Assembly (NCBI GenBank): GCA_023443865.1
Contig: JAEZST010000022.1
Span: 620,001 to 684,000 of the forward strand
Direction of reading: 5' to 3'
Source of the DNA: Spirochaetota bacterium
GTDB taxonomy: Bacteria; Spirochaetota; Spirochaetia; Treponematales; Treponemataceae
DNA length: 64,000 nucleotides
Position 1 is the stretch's first letter, and every line of letters starts with the position of its first letter. Positions 1 through 8,622 of the stretch are shown here, piece after piece. A program made the translations under genes and the position numbers. Below the pieces are notes generated by a model that saw only the letters and a program-made list of their open reading frames with translations, ran no database searches and was not told the DNA's origin.

Positions 1-469
1 CGGCAGCGACGTCCCTTTTTTCGTTCACGGGGGCGCGGCGCTCGTTTCGGGACGGGGAGAAACGGTACGCCCTATCGGTCCCCGGACCGACCTATACGGC
101 GTTTTGATTTGGCCCGGAGCGCATAGTTCGACTCCGCGGGCTTATGGTTTGGTCGATGCCTGGAAGGCGGCCGGAGCGGCTGATCCCGCGTTGGGACTTA
201 CGCTCGGCGAGCTGGAGGCTGAATATAGATCGCCGCCGCGGCAATGGCGGTTCGCGAACAGTTTCACGGTTCCCGTGAGCGGTTCGCTGGGCAAGATTGC
301 CGCCGCCCTTGCCGATATAAAGGGCGCGGGCGCCGATTTTGCGGAAATGAGCGGTTCGGGTTCCGCGGTATTCGGAATTTTCGACGATTCCGACAAAGCG
401 CGGCGCGCGAGGGCAAAGCTCGCGGAAAAATGGGAGGTATGCGTTAATTTTCTTTTACTTGCGTCCTGA
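1..469 (+). CDS. ispE: IspE, 4-diphosphocytidyl-2-C-methyl-D-erythritol kinase (C-terminal part)
   Basis: Cytoplasmic GHMP kinase of the non-mevalonate (MEP) isoprenoid pathway; it phosphorylates CDP-methylerythritol. The gene enters from the left edge, and reading from base 2 is open to the TGA at 467-469. The visible part starts with GSDVPFF followed by GGAALVSGRGE, the ATP-binding GHMP motif of IspE. Near the end MSGSGSAVFGIF is the C-terminal GHMP motif. Roughly the first half is outside the window. The spoVG gene follows after its own promoter. Family assignment is firm; completeness cannot be judged. Confidence 0.9.
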   Translation, partial: GSDVPFFVHGGAALVSGRGETVRPIGPRTDLYGVLIWPGAHSSTPRAYGLVDAWKAAGAADPALGLTLGELEAEYRSPPRQWRFANSFTVPVSGSLGKIAAALADIKGAGADFAEMSGSGSAVFGIFDDSDKARRARAKLAEKWEVCVNFLLLAS

Positions 470-487
470 CCGATGCAGTAGTACAAT
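459..487 (+). promoter_or_regulatory. Sigma70-type promoter for spoVG
   Basis: TTGCGT and TACAAT are separated by 17 bases. The -10 lies about 50 bases before the spoVG start, and a good Shine-Dalgarno (AAGGAG) sits just before that ATG. The -35 overlaps the last codons of ispE. Prediction from sequence only. Confidence 0.55.
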
Positions 488-538
488 AAAGAACGGGTTT
501 ATTTTCCCCGGTCCTTCTACTGTTAAGGAGACAAAAGT

Positions 539-829
539 ATGGAGATTACGGATATCCGCATCAGAAAGGTTACAACGGAAGGCAAGCTTAAGGCGTACGT
601 GACCGTGACTTTCGATAACTGCTTCGTGATCCATAACGTCAAGATCATCGAAGGTAAAACCGGTATGTTCATCGCCATGCCCAGCAGGAAGATACGGACC
701 GGTGAATACAAAGACGTTGCGCATCCGATTTGCCCGGATTTCAGGACCCGGCTGCAAGATCGGGTACTCGCCGAATTCGAGGCGGGAAACATAGAAGAGA
801 CAGTCGCGGCTGACCCGGCAGACCTGTAA
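539..829 (+). CDS. spoVG: SpoVG family regulatory protein
   Basis: A 96-residue SpoVG protein. In Borrelia and Firmicutes the family binds nucleic acid and adjusts gene expression; in non-sporulating bacteria its targets vary. The start MEITDIRIRKV, the central FVIHNVKIIEG and GMFIAMPSRK followed by a DVAHPI segment are the family signature. The start is fixed by AAGGAG 9 bases upstream. The ispE-spoVG order is common in Firmicutes and spirochaetes. The gene has its own promoter and is followed by tRNA-Gln. Confidence 0.95.
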   Translation: MEITDIRIRKVTTEGKLKAYVTVTFDNCFVIHNVKIIEGKTGMFIAMPSRKIRTGEYKDVAHPICPDFRTRLQDRVLAEFEAGNIEETVAADPADL

Positions 830-885
830 GTCCGTCAGGAAAGCGAGGTAATCCCTCGGCGCCCCGCTGCTTCGATATACATTAT

Positions 886-957
886 TGGGACGTCGTCAAG
901 CGGTAAGACAACGGTTTTTGGTACCGTCATTCGTTGGTTCGAATCCAGCCGTCCCAG
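886..957 (+). tRNA. tRNA-Gln (UUG)
   Basis: A 72-nt cloverleaf. Acceptor arm TGGGACG pairs with CGTCCCA, and anticodon arm ACGGT/ACCGT encloses TTTTGGT with anticodon TTG. The T arm contains GGTTCGAATCC. CCA is not encoded. It sits between spoVG and rplY. Confidence 0.95.
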
Positions 958-965
958 CTCAATGA

Positions 966-1000
966 AACGGTTTCCGCCGAACGTGCGGAACCGTTCGTTT
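966..1000 (+). terminator. Possible terminator after tRNA-Gln
   Basis: A GC-rich hairpin (AACGGTTTCCGC pairing with GCGGAACCGTT, one bulge) is followed by a broken T-rich stretch (TTCGTTTATT). The T run is short, so termination may be partial. Confidence 0.45.
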
Positions 1001-1068
1001 ATTAACGCCTTTTTCAGACCGCTGGCCCTTCGCCGTGCGGGCGGGGAAAGGCATCAAGGAGCTCCTCA

Positions 1069-1674
1069 ATGAAGGAACAGAAAGTAATTAACGGTATAAC
1101 TCGCACCTCCACCGGTAAGGGCGCCGCGCGCCGCATGCGCAAAGAGGGTCGCCTTCCCGCGGTCATGTACGACGGACAGGGTAAGGCCACCATGATCGAG
1201 ATCGACGAAGTCGAATTCTCCAAGATCTATCACCTGATCACCGAGAGTACCCTGATCGATCTCAAGCTTGACGGAAAGGAAGATCACGTCGCCTTCGTCA
1301 AGGATATCCAGTACAATATCATTTCCGACCGCGTCGGCCACGTTGATTTTTACGCCGTTGATCCCGCTAAGGCCCTTCATACGAAGATCCCCGTACGGCT
1401 CACCGGTTCTCCCGAAGGTATCCGCTTGGGCGGTATTCTCGAGGCCGGCATCACCGATATCGTGGTGGAATGCCTTCCCCGCGACCTTCCCGAGCGCTGC
1501 CTTGTGGACGTTTCCAAACTGGAACTGAAGCACTCCATCCACGTCCGCGATCTCAAGCTGGGCGACAAGGTGAAGATTCACACTTCCGGCGACGCGACCG
1601 TCGCCACGCTCAAGTATACCAAGGCGGATATTCCCGCCGCGGCCGCAGAAGAGCCGGCTGCCCCCGCCAAATAA
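1069..1674 (+). CDS. rplY: 50S ribosomal protein L25, CTC type
   Basis: A 201-residue L25/CTC protein that binds 5S rRNA in the large subunit. The N-terminal about 90 residues form the L25 5S-binding domain (GKGAARRMRKEGRLPAVMYD). The rest is the TL5/CTC beta domain, with EGIRLGGILE and an Ala/Pro-rich acidic tail. An AAGGAG sits before the ATG. A strong terminator follows directly, so it is probably a monocistronic unit. Confidence 0.95.
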   Translation: MKEQKVINGITRTSTGKGAARRMRKEGRLPAVMYDGQGKATMIEIDEVEFSKIYHLITESTLIDLKLDGKEDHVAFVKDIQYNIISDRVGHVDFYAVDPAKALHTKIPVRLTGSPEGIRLGGILEAGITDIVVECLPRDLPERCLVDVSKLELKHSIHVRDLKLGDKVKIHTSGDATVATLKYTKADIPAAAAEEPAAPAK

Positions 1675-1687
1675 GGCAACCGAGAAG

Positions 1688-1719
1688 AAGCGGCTCCGAA
1701 AGGGGCCGCTTTTTTTTTT
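1688..1719 (+). terminator. Rho-independent terminator after rplY
   Basis: Stem AAGCGGCTCC / GGGGCCGCTT with a GAAA tetraloop, followed by about ten T residues. Confidence 0.9.
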
Positions 1720-1736
1720 AATCAGGGAATATGCCC

Positions 1737-3041
1737 ATGCCAATCGATCCGGAACGAGTAGTAGCAGACTTTTTGAGGTCCCTTCCCGGCGGGATTGCCG
1801 GAAAGCGCCTTTTGGCGGCCGTTTCCGGCGGCGCCGACTCGGTCGCCCTGGTGGCGCTACTCGAAGCCCTCCGGGCTTCCCTCGGATTCTCCCTGGAGGC
1901 CATGACGGTTCAGCACGGAATTCGCACCGACGGAACGAGCGAGGGCGACGCGGATTTCGTCGCCGAACTGTGCGACGCGTTTACGCCGCCGGTTCCCTTG
2001 ACCCGGGTGGATCTGGCGCCCGGCGCGGTGCCTGCCGAGGCCGAGCGGCGGGCCGGGGGCATTGAGGACGCGGCCCGTTCCTTGCGTTACGGGGCGCTCC
2101 AAAAACGGGCCGACGAAACCGGCGTTGACTGGATATTGACCGGGCATACCGAAAACGATTTTCTCGAAACCGTTCTTATGCGCTTTTTGCAGGGCTCTGG
2201 CTGTTCATCCCTGGCCGGTATCCGGTCCGTCACGGGGAATCTGGCCCGCCCGCTTCTTTCGCTCGATAAAGCTGCCTTGACGGCTTATGTGCGGGGGCGG
2301 GGCCTCACCTGGAGAGAGGATCCGACGAATACCGATGGGCGGTACCTGAGAAACAGGCTCCGCGCCTCGCTGATTCCCCTCCTGGACGCGCAATTTCCCG
2401 GTTGGAAGCGCGGCGTCCGTACGACTAGCCAGCGGGTGAGTCAGGACGGCGACTTTTGCCGCGATACACTTCATTTTGAATGGAACGCCCAATCCGGCGC
2501 GCTTACCGGTTCCCGGGCAGCCTTCGACGCGCTCCACCCCGCGCAGGCCCACCGTTGCCTGAGCGACGGGCTGAATACGCTCGCCGTGGGGAGAAGGATC
2601 CCTTACGCGTACCTGTCCCGCATCGTTTCCGAGACTGGCGAGGGGCCGATATGCGGCGCCGGCCTTCGGTTCGAGCGGGTAGGGGAATCCGTTTTTTTCG
2701 GCCCCGATATTGTGCATTACGCTAAAAGCGGGTATCTTGTATATATAGACTCTATCGGCATTTTTGACCTTCCTTTCGGCTCCGTCGAGATCGGCGGCAC
2801 CCCCGGCGCCGCGTTTATCGACGGCGACTTTGGGCCATGGCCGTTGCCCCTGGTATTGCGTTCCCGCGTACCGGGCGATCGAATGGGGGGGGAGAGCGCC
2901 GCTTCGGGTCCGCTGAAAAAAACGTTTAACGAATGGGCCGTTCCGGAGCGCCTTCGGGACGGCATACCGCTCGTGGAATTGAATGGGGAACTTCGGGCCA
3001 TTTTTGGACGGCCTTTTGGGTATCCCGACCGAATCTTTTAA
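1737..3041 (+). CDS. tilS: TilS, tRNA(Ile)-lysidine synthase
   Basis: ATP-dependent enzyme that makes lysidine at the wobble C of tRNA-Ile(CAU), needed to read AUA. The PP-loop motif SGGADS is about 30 residues from the start, followed by the family HGIR and GHTENDFLET motifs. The C-terminal part carries the TilS substrate-binding domain. I prefer the second ATG (1737), which has AGGGA at a spacing of 8; the ATG at 1731 is only two bases from that site. ftsH follows 16 bases downstream, an arrangement common in many bacteria (tilS-hpt-ftsH, here without hpt). Confidence 0.93.
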   Translation: MPIDPERVVADFLRSLPGGIAGKRLLAAVSGGADSVALVALLEALRASLGFSLEAMTVQHGIRTDGTSEGDADFVAELCDAFTPPVPLTRVDLAPGAVPAEAERRAGGIEDAARSLRYGALQKRADETGVDWILTGHTENDFLETVLMRFLQGSGCSSLAGIRSVTGNLARPLLSLDKAALTAYVRGRGLTWREDPTNTDGRYLRNRLRASLIPLLDAQFPGWKRGVRTTSQRVSQDGDFCRDTLHFEWNAQSGALTGSRAAFDALHPAQAHRCLSDGLNTLAVGRRIPYAYLSRIVSETGEGPICGAGLRFERVGESVFFGPDIVHYAKSGYLVYIDSIGIFDLPFGSVEIGGTPGAAFIDGDFGPWPLPLVLRSRVPGDRMGGESAASGPLKKTFNEWAVPERLRDGIPLVELNGELRAIFGRPFGYPDRIF

Positions 3042-3057
3042 CTGAATTGGGGACTCC

Positions 3058-4953
3058 ATGGCAAATTTCGATGGTAAAAACAAGCCTACCGGCCCTTCCT
3101 CCGGTCCGGGTAACGCGAATACTTCCGGGCGTTTCGGGCTCATTTTCTTTCTGATCATTCTCGCGACCTTCCTATTCGTTCTGTTTTCCGGCACCGGGGC
3201 GAAAAGCGGGGCGGAGATTTCGTATACGGAATTCCTTACCCGCGTACGGGCGAACCAGATCGATTCGGTAAAAATCGTGGATAACCAGAAAATACGGGGC
3301 GTATTGACGGACGTTCAAAACGAGGACGGCCTTTTCTATACGTTTATTCCCTACGATGACCCCGCCCTGATGGACTTACTGGCGACGCATAACGTGCGCG
3401 TTACCGGCGGCGAGTCGAGCGTCTCGATCTGGTATTACGTTTTACAGTTCGCTCCCTCGATTATCATCATCGCCTTTTTATTCGTCATGATGCGGCAGAC
3501 CCAGGGCCAGGGCAACCGGGCGTTTCAGTTCGGCAAGAGCCAGGCCCACCGGTACGAGGGAACGAAAAAAATCTCCTTCGCCGACGTGGCCGGCCAGGAA
3601 GAGGCGAAACACGAGTTGCAGGAAGTGGTCGAGTTCCTCAGGAACCCGCAAAAGTTCGTGAAGATGGGCGCCCGTATCCCCAAGGGTGTGCTCCTGGTGG
3701 GCATGCCCGGCACCGGCAAGACCATGCTTGCCCGGGCGGTTGCCGGCGAGGCCAACGTCGCCTATTTCAATATTTCCGGCAGCGATTTCGTCGAGATGTT
3801 CGTCGGCGTCGGCGCGAGCCGGGTACGCGACTTATTCGAGCAGGGCCGCAAGAACGCTCCCTGCATCATTTTCATAGACGAGCTGGACGCCGTCGGCCGT
3901 ACCCGCGGGGCGGGCTACGGCGGCGGGCATGACGAGCGCGAGCAAACCCTGAACCAGATGCTCGTGGAGATGGACGGATTTGAGACGAAGGACGGCGTTA
4001 TCATCCTCGCGGCCACGAACCGCCCCGACGTGCTCGACCCCGCGCTTCTCCGCCCCGGGCGGTTTGACCGCCAGGTGGTGGTCGGCATGCCCGACATCAA
4101 GGAACGTGAGGCGATACTCCGCATACACGCCGCCAAGATACCCCTGGACGAGGGCGTTGACCTCAAGCGTTTCGCGCGCGCGACGCCCGGCATGAGCGGG
4201 GCCGATTTAGCCAACGTCGTGAACGAGGCGGCCCTCTACGCGGCCCGGAAGGACAAACTGAAGGTAGATACCGCGGACTTTGAGGAAGCGCGCGACAAGG
4301 TCCTTATGGGCGTGGCGAGAAGATCGCTCGTTATGCCCGAGAAGGACCGAAGAATGACCGCCGTTCACGAATCCGGCCACGCCTTGCTCCACTATTTCCT
4401 GAAAGACGCCGACCCCCTTCACAAGGTCACGATCGTGCCGCGCGGACAGGCCCTCGGTCTCGCGATCAGCCTTCCGGAGAACGATTCCTATTCCCGGACC
4501 AGGGGCTGGCTATCCGACCGAATTTGCATTTCTTACGGCGGCTTCGTCGCTGAAAGCATGGTGTACGGCGAAACCACCACGGGCACCAAGGCCGACCTGC
4601 AGCAGGCCACGGAGATCGCCCGCCGCATGGTGTGCGAATACGGCATGTCCGAAGAACTCGGTCCGGTTACGTACGGACAGGAAGACGAGCCGATTTTTAT
4701 CGGTAAGGAAATAGCCCGGCACAAGGACTATAGCGACGATACTGCCCGTTCGATCGATTTGTCGATTCGTCGGCTTCTCGACGACGGCCGAAAGAACGCG
4801 GAACGCATTATAGCGGAACATCGCAAGGAACTGGATCTCCTTACCGAGGCCCTGCTGAGACAGGAAACCCTGGACGACGCCGAAGTGCGCGCGCTTTTCG
4901 GGTTGCCCTCGCCGAGGAATCCGGAGCAGGCGACGGAGGAAGCAAAGACGTGA
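3058..4953 (+). CDS. ftsH: FtsH, membrane ATP-dependent zinc metalloprotease
   Basis: A 631-residue AAA+ protease that degrades misassembled membrane proteins and short-lived regulators. It has a transmembrane helix at about 26-44, a short periplasmic domain and a second helix at about 122-142. Walker A GMPGTGKT lies at about 214-221, followed by Walker B IIFIDELDAVG and the second region of homology (ATNRPDVLDPALLRPGRFDR). The zinc motif HESGH is at about 437-441. Length and order match the family. It sits directly downstream of tilS, and its stop overlaps the GTG of the next gene (GTGA), so the two are translationally coupled. Confidence 0.97.
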   Translation: MANFDGKNKPTGPSSGPGNANTSGRFGLIFFLIILATFLFVLFSGTGAKSGAEISYTEFLTRVRANQIDSVKIVDNQKIRGVLTDVQNEDGLFYTFIPYDDPALMDLLATHNVRVTGGESSVSIWYYVLQFAPSIIIIAFLFVMMRQTQGQGNRAFQFGKSQAHRYEGTKKISFADVAGQEEAKHELQEVVEFLRNPQKFVKMGARIPKGVLLVGMPGTGKTMLARAVAGEANVAYFNISGSDFVEMFVGVGASRVRDLFEQGRKNAPCIIFIDELDAVGRTRGAGYGGGHDEREQTLNQMLVEMDGFETKDGVIILAATNRPDVLDPALLRPGRFDRQVVVGMPDIKEREAILRIHAAKIPLDEGVDLKRFARATPGMSGADLANVVNEAALYAARKDKLKVDTADFEEARDKVLMGVARRSLVMPEKDRRMTAVHESGHALLHYFLKDADPLHKVTIVPRGQALGLAISLPENDSYSRTRGWLSDRICISYGGFVAESMVYGETTTGTKADLQQATEIARRMVCEYGMSEELGPVTYGQEDEPIFIGKEIARHKDYSDDTARSIDLSIRRLLDDGRKNAERIIAEHRKELDLLTEALLRQETLDDAEVRALFGLPSPRNPEQATEEAKT

Positions 4954-6908
4954 GGCTTCGGCTGTTTTGCCGTCATAGAAGAGCCCGTCTCTCCGCCTTC
5001 GCTGCCGTATGGTTCAGCGCCGCCGCGGTCTCGGCCCTGGAAAATCCGGCGGCCGCGACTCGTGCCCTCGAAAAGGCCATAGCCCTTCTCTCTGCGGGAG
5101 ACTGGGGCTCGGCCTCTTTTGAAGCCCGGCTCGGCGAATCCTACGCCCCTACCTGGGCCGATTTCCCCTACGTAGAAGCCCTCTCGTCGGTTGCTTCCGG
5201 CAATCGCCGCGCAGAGTCTATCTCCCTGGCTGAACGATCCCTTTCCGAATCCCTTTTCTGGCGGTCATATACCCGTTCCGATGCCCTACGCCTCACGGCC
5301 TCTTTGTACGCGGACACGCTCCGGTATGACGAAGCCCTGCGTCTGTTGGATTCTGCGGGGAAACCCCCGACACCCGACGGCGACCTGACCCGCCTGCGGT
5401 GCCTGTATGGCCTTAAGCGCCTTGCCGAGGCCCGCAGCCTGGTCCTGATCGCCTTGGACCGATGGCCCTACGACCCGCGATTCCCGAGGCTTTTTTTAAC
5501 CCGCGAAAACGCGCTGCCCCCCGATAAAGCCGCCTTAACCGCCGCGGAAATAATCGTTTCCCGCCTGTATATTTGGGAGGAGGATGACCGGGAACTGCTC
5601 CTTCTCGCCGTTCCCTTCCTGCATGACCCCGCCGTTCGGGTGCGCAATATTCGCGAATATCGCGGAATGGGCAGTTCAGACCGAGCGGTCAGGGCGGGGC
5701 TTTCCCCGTTATCAACCCTGAGGGCCCTGGAATACGGATTGCTCGACGAACGCATCGCCCTTAACGAAACGCTCGACGCCTCGTCTCCCGTCGACTTTGA
5801 CATTCTCTCGGGGGTGATCTCCCTGTGCGGAACCGAGGCTTCCCGAGCCCGAATCAAGGCTTTTCTCGATTCTTTCGGGGGAACGGTCGTCATGGACAGG
5901 AACGGCGACGGCATTTTCGATACGTCTATCGCGTACCGGCTCGGTCGTCCCGTATTGGCCGAAATCGATCCGAACCAGGACGGTATTATCGATTATTCCG
6001 TGGGCTGCGATTACGGTAAGCCCGTGACCATACGGACCGGAACGGGGGAAACGGTCGTTTTCGACGCCTATCCCTCGGTTCGGGAGATAACCCGGGGTGC
6101 GGAAGACTGGGAATTGCGCCCCCTTTCGCTCAATTGGAAACCGGTGGAATGGCTCCCCCACGATTTCGATGTGGGCGGCAGCGTTTTTTATACCCTCGAA
6201 CCCACCGGAACGGAACCGCCTCTCACCGAACGACTTCTTCAGGCGAACGCCTTCCGCCTGGTACGGCCCTCAACCGAGGCGCAAGGCGGAACCGAGCGGG
6301 TATTATGGCGCGACGGCTCGCCCGTATCGTCTGAAACCCGCCTTGACGGCAGGCTTTATTCCTGGACTTCCTGGTCCGGCGGGGTTCCCGCCCTCGTGCG
6401 AATCGACCGGGACGGCGACGGCTACCTGGAAACCACCCGGGTGAACGACGCAACCGGTTCCGCCCGATCCATCGCGATTGACCGGGACGGCGACAGCAGA
6501 ATCGATTACCGCGAGGAGTACGGCACGGACGGTTCGAGCAGAATGTCCTGGGATACGGACGAAAACGGCGTTGACGAGATCGTGCGCGCCGTCGATTCCG
6601 GGGGGATCGAGCGCGTCGAATGGCTCCACCCCGTAACCGGGCTTCCCGTTACCCTTCTTATCGAGAAAGGCGCGCCCCGAAGCGTCAGTTATCAAGGCCG
6701 GTCCCTTTCCGTGGTTCGCGACCCTGCCCAACCCTTGTGGTGGATCGGGTCCGTTCCGCCATCATCGCGCGATCTCGCCCGAAAAGTGATCGAACGGGTT
6801 AACCGCGAGCAAGTCCCGGTTGTTGTATTCACAGTACGCGAGGACGGCGTAAATCTCGTCGCCGTTTCCGCGGGAGGTCTTTTCTTTGCCGAACGATTCG
6901 ATGAATAG
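4950..6908 (+). CDS. Exported protein with helical repeats and calcium-type loops
   Basis: No named family recognised. The 652-residue product starts with GTG in a GTGA overlap with ftsH. It has a basic N terminus and a hydrophobic stretch (about 14-30) like a signal peptide. Residues about 35-290 are Ala/Leu-rich helical pairs resembling degenerate TPRs. The C-terminal half carries five Asp-rich loops: DRNGDGIFD (about 316), DPNQDGIID (about 340), DRDGDGYLE (about 486), DRDGDSRID (about 510) and DTDENGVDE (about 536). The DxDxDG spacing resembles EF-hand or dockerin calcium sites. The following lipoprotein protease overlaps its 3' end, so both probably act in the envelope. Function unknown. 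Confidence 0.7.
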   Translation: MRLRLFCRHRRARLSAFAAVWFSAAAVSALENPAAATRALEKAIALLSAGDWGSASFEARLGESYAPTWADFPYVEALSSVASGNRRAESISLAERSLSESLFWRSYTRSDALRLTASLYADTLRYDEALRLLDSAGKPPTPDGDLTRLRCLYGLKRLAEARSLVLIALDRWPYDPRFPRLFLTRENALPPDKAALTAAEIIVSRLYIWEEDDRELLLLAVPFLHDPAVRVRNIREYRGMGSSDRAVRAGLSPLSTLRALEYGLLDERIALNETLDASSPVDFDILSGVISLCGTEASRARIKAFLDSFGGTVVMDRNGDGIFDTSIAYRLGRPVLAEIDPNQDGIIDYSVGCDYGKPVTIRTGTGETVVFDAYPSVREITRGAEDWELRPLSLNWKPVEWLPHDFDVGGSVFYTLEPTGTEPPLTERLLQANAFRLVRPSTEAQGGTERVLWRDGSPVSSETRLDGRLYSWTSWSGGVPALVRIDRDGDGYLETTRVNDATGSARSIAIDRDGDSRIDYREEYGTDGSSRMSWDTDENGVDEIVRAVDSGGIERVEWLHPVTGLPVTLLIEKGAPRSVSYQGRSLSVVRDPAQPLWWIGSVPPSSRDLARKVIERVNREQVPVVVFTVREDGVNLVAVSAGGLFFAERFDE

Positions 6909-8610
6909 GTTTTGCGAAAGCGTCCGCCGTACCGTCAAGGTCGCCGCGGTCTTTTCCATAGCGTCCGTTTTCTTGGGTTCCTGCGCGTCGTTTACGGGTA
7001 AGGCCGTTTCGGTCGCGGTCAACTACGGCGACGCGAATAGCGTAAACTACCAGATCGACCTGACCAGGAAGGCTTTGGAGGGAAGCGATCCCGTTGAAGC
7101 CCTGGCGCGGGCGAAAATCCTGAAAGAGAACGTCGCCGATTCCGACCCGGTTAACGGTTTATACGCCGACGCCGAGGCGAAGACCGCCAAGTCCTTCGAG
7201 GCGGCGGTCAATTCCGGGCAGTGGGAAGAGGCCATACGGCTCTTCCGTTCCCTCGATGCCTTGTCGGCGGCGCCGAAGGGGTGGACCCTTACCGAGGTCG
7301 AGCGCCTGCGTAAGGAAGACTGGTTAAAGGCCGGAAATGACACCCTCGCGGAACTGGATAAAATACGCGAGGAATCCGATACCAACGAACCCCCGTCACC
7401 GGGCACGGTGGCGCGCCTTATGAACGGTACGGTTACCGTTTGGGTGGACCGGGGAATTCGCGTCGAGAACGGGGTGGGATACGCCGACCGGGTAATCGGT
7501 TCCGGTTTTTTTATCGATCCCCGGGGCTATTTCGTTACCAACTATCACGTAATCGCGAGCGAGGTAGATCCCAAATACGAGGGGTACTCTCGGCTGTTCA
7601 TCAAGCTTCAGGACGGTCGGGATTCCCGCGTTCCGGCAAAGGTCATCGGCTGGGATCCCGTAATGGATCTCGCCCTGGTCAAGACCGAGATTACGCCCGA
7701 ATCGGTATTCCGCCTGGGCAGTTCCGGTGACCTTTCGGTAGGCGCGAGGATTTACGCCATGGGTTCCCCCGCCGGGCTCGAGAAGACCCTTACCTCGGGA
7801 ATCGTCTCGGCGCAAAACCGCCGCTTCATTTCCCTCTGCGACGTATTGCAGATTGACGCGCCCATCAATCACGGCAATTCAGGCGGGCCGATCGTGGACG
7901 AGAGCGGCCTGGTACAGGCCGTCGTATTCGCCGGGATCGAGCAGTACGAGGGCTTGAATTTCGCCATACCGGTAGAGTACCTAAAGGGCATCCTACCCTC
8001 GCTCTATGCGGGAGGCAAGGTGAGGCACCCCTGGCTTGCAGCCTCGGGCCGTACCGTTACCCTGCCGGGTTCCCCGGATAACGCGGGCGTGGCCCTGGTC
8101 TATGGCCTTCCCGAAGGGCCCTGCGAACGCGCCGGAATTCCTCGGGGAACGGTTATCACTGCGGTAAACGGCGCCGCGATCGCCACCATCGAGGAATTAC
8201 AGGCCGAATTGCTCCGAGTCAGCCCGGGCACGATCGTGCGGCTCACCGGCATTCCCGAGCCCGACGCGAAGGCCAAGGACTGGTTCGTGCTCCTTGCCGA
8301 GCGTCCCGAATCGCCGGCGAGTGCCATCATCGACCGGGACTTGGATTACCGCGCGATGCTTCCCGTCTTCGGGTTGGATCTCGCGCGGATCGGCTCGTCA
8401 AAGCGGTTTACCGTAGATACGGTCACCCCCGGGGGTATCGCCGACGAGTCGGGTTTCTCCCCGCTCGACGTGGTAGAGCTGAGGGATTTGAAGGTCGACG
8501 AGGAAGCCGGAACCGTATCGGTGCAGCTGTACACGAAACGCCGCAAGAACGGTTATCTCGACGCCTATATCGGCCTGATGGCGTCTCTGGACAGTCCCTC
8601 TTATTTCTAA
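6886..8610 (+). CDS. Trypsin-like serine protease lipoprotein with PDZ-like region
   Basis: A periplasmic or surface HtrA/Deg-like protease of 574 residues. The signal peptide ends in lipobox LGSC (Cys33). A helical spacer (about 45-165) precedes the chymotrypsin-fold domain, with His221 in VTNYHVI, Asp261 in MDLALVK and Ser332 in HGNSGGPIV. A PDZ-like segment follows at about 370-450 (GVALVYGLPEGPCERAGIPRG), with a further C-terminal domain. The TTG at 6886 has GGGAGG at a spacing of 8. An in-frame ATG at 6901 would remove only five residues. It overlaps the upstream gene by 23 bases. The His/Asp/Ser triad looks intact. The long helical spacer between lipobox and protease is unusual for DegP. 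Confidence 0.85.
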   Translation: MPNDSMNRFCESVRRTVKVAAVFSIASVFLGSCASFTGKAVSVAVNYGDANSVNYQIDLTRKALEGSDPVEALARAKILKENVADSDPVNGLYADAEAKTAKSFEAAVNSGQWEEAIRLFRSLDALSAAPKGWTLTEVERLRKEDWLKAGNDTLAELDKIREESDTNEPPSPGTVARLMNGTVTVWVDRGIRVENGVGYADRVIGSGFFIDPRGYFVTNYHVIASEVDPKYEGYSRLFIKLQDGRDSRVPAKVIGWDPVMDLALVKTEITPESVFRLGSSGDLSVGARIYAMGSPAGLEKTLTSGIVSAQNRRFISLCDVLQIDAPINHGNSGGPIVDESGLVQAVVFAGIEQYEGLNFAIPVEYLKGILPSLYAGGKVRHPWLAASGRTVTLPGSPDNAGVALVYGLPEGPCERAGIPRGTVITAVNGAAIATIEELQAELLRVSPGTIVRLTGIPEPDAKAKDWFVLLAERPESPASAIIDRDLDYRAMLPVFGLDLARIGSSKRFTVDTVTPGGIADESGFSPLDVVELRDLKVDEEAGTVSVQLYTKRRKNGYLDAYIGLMASLDSPSYF

Positions 8611-8616
8611 TATAGT
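8588..8616 (+). promoter_or_regulatory. Promoter for lepA, leaderless geometry
   Basis: TGGACA, 17 bases, TATAGT. The -10 ends six bases before the lepA ATG, which has no Shine-Dalgarno, so the predicted transcript starts at or within a base of the initiation codon. The promoter lies inside the 3' end of the protease gene. Confidence 0.6.
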
Positions 8617-8622
8617 GCCGAT

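Noticed and set aside
2205..3194. A 329-codon minus-strand frame opposite tilS and the ftsH start
   Set aside because: Antisense to two certain genes, Pro/Gly/Arg-rich and without recognisable motifs.
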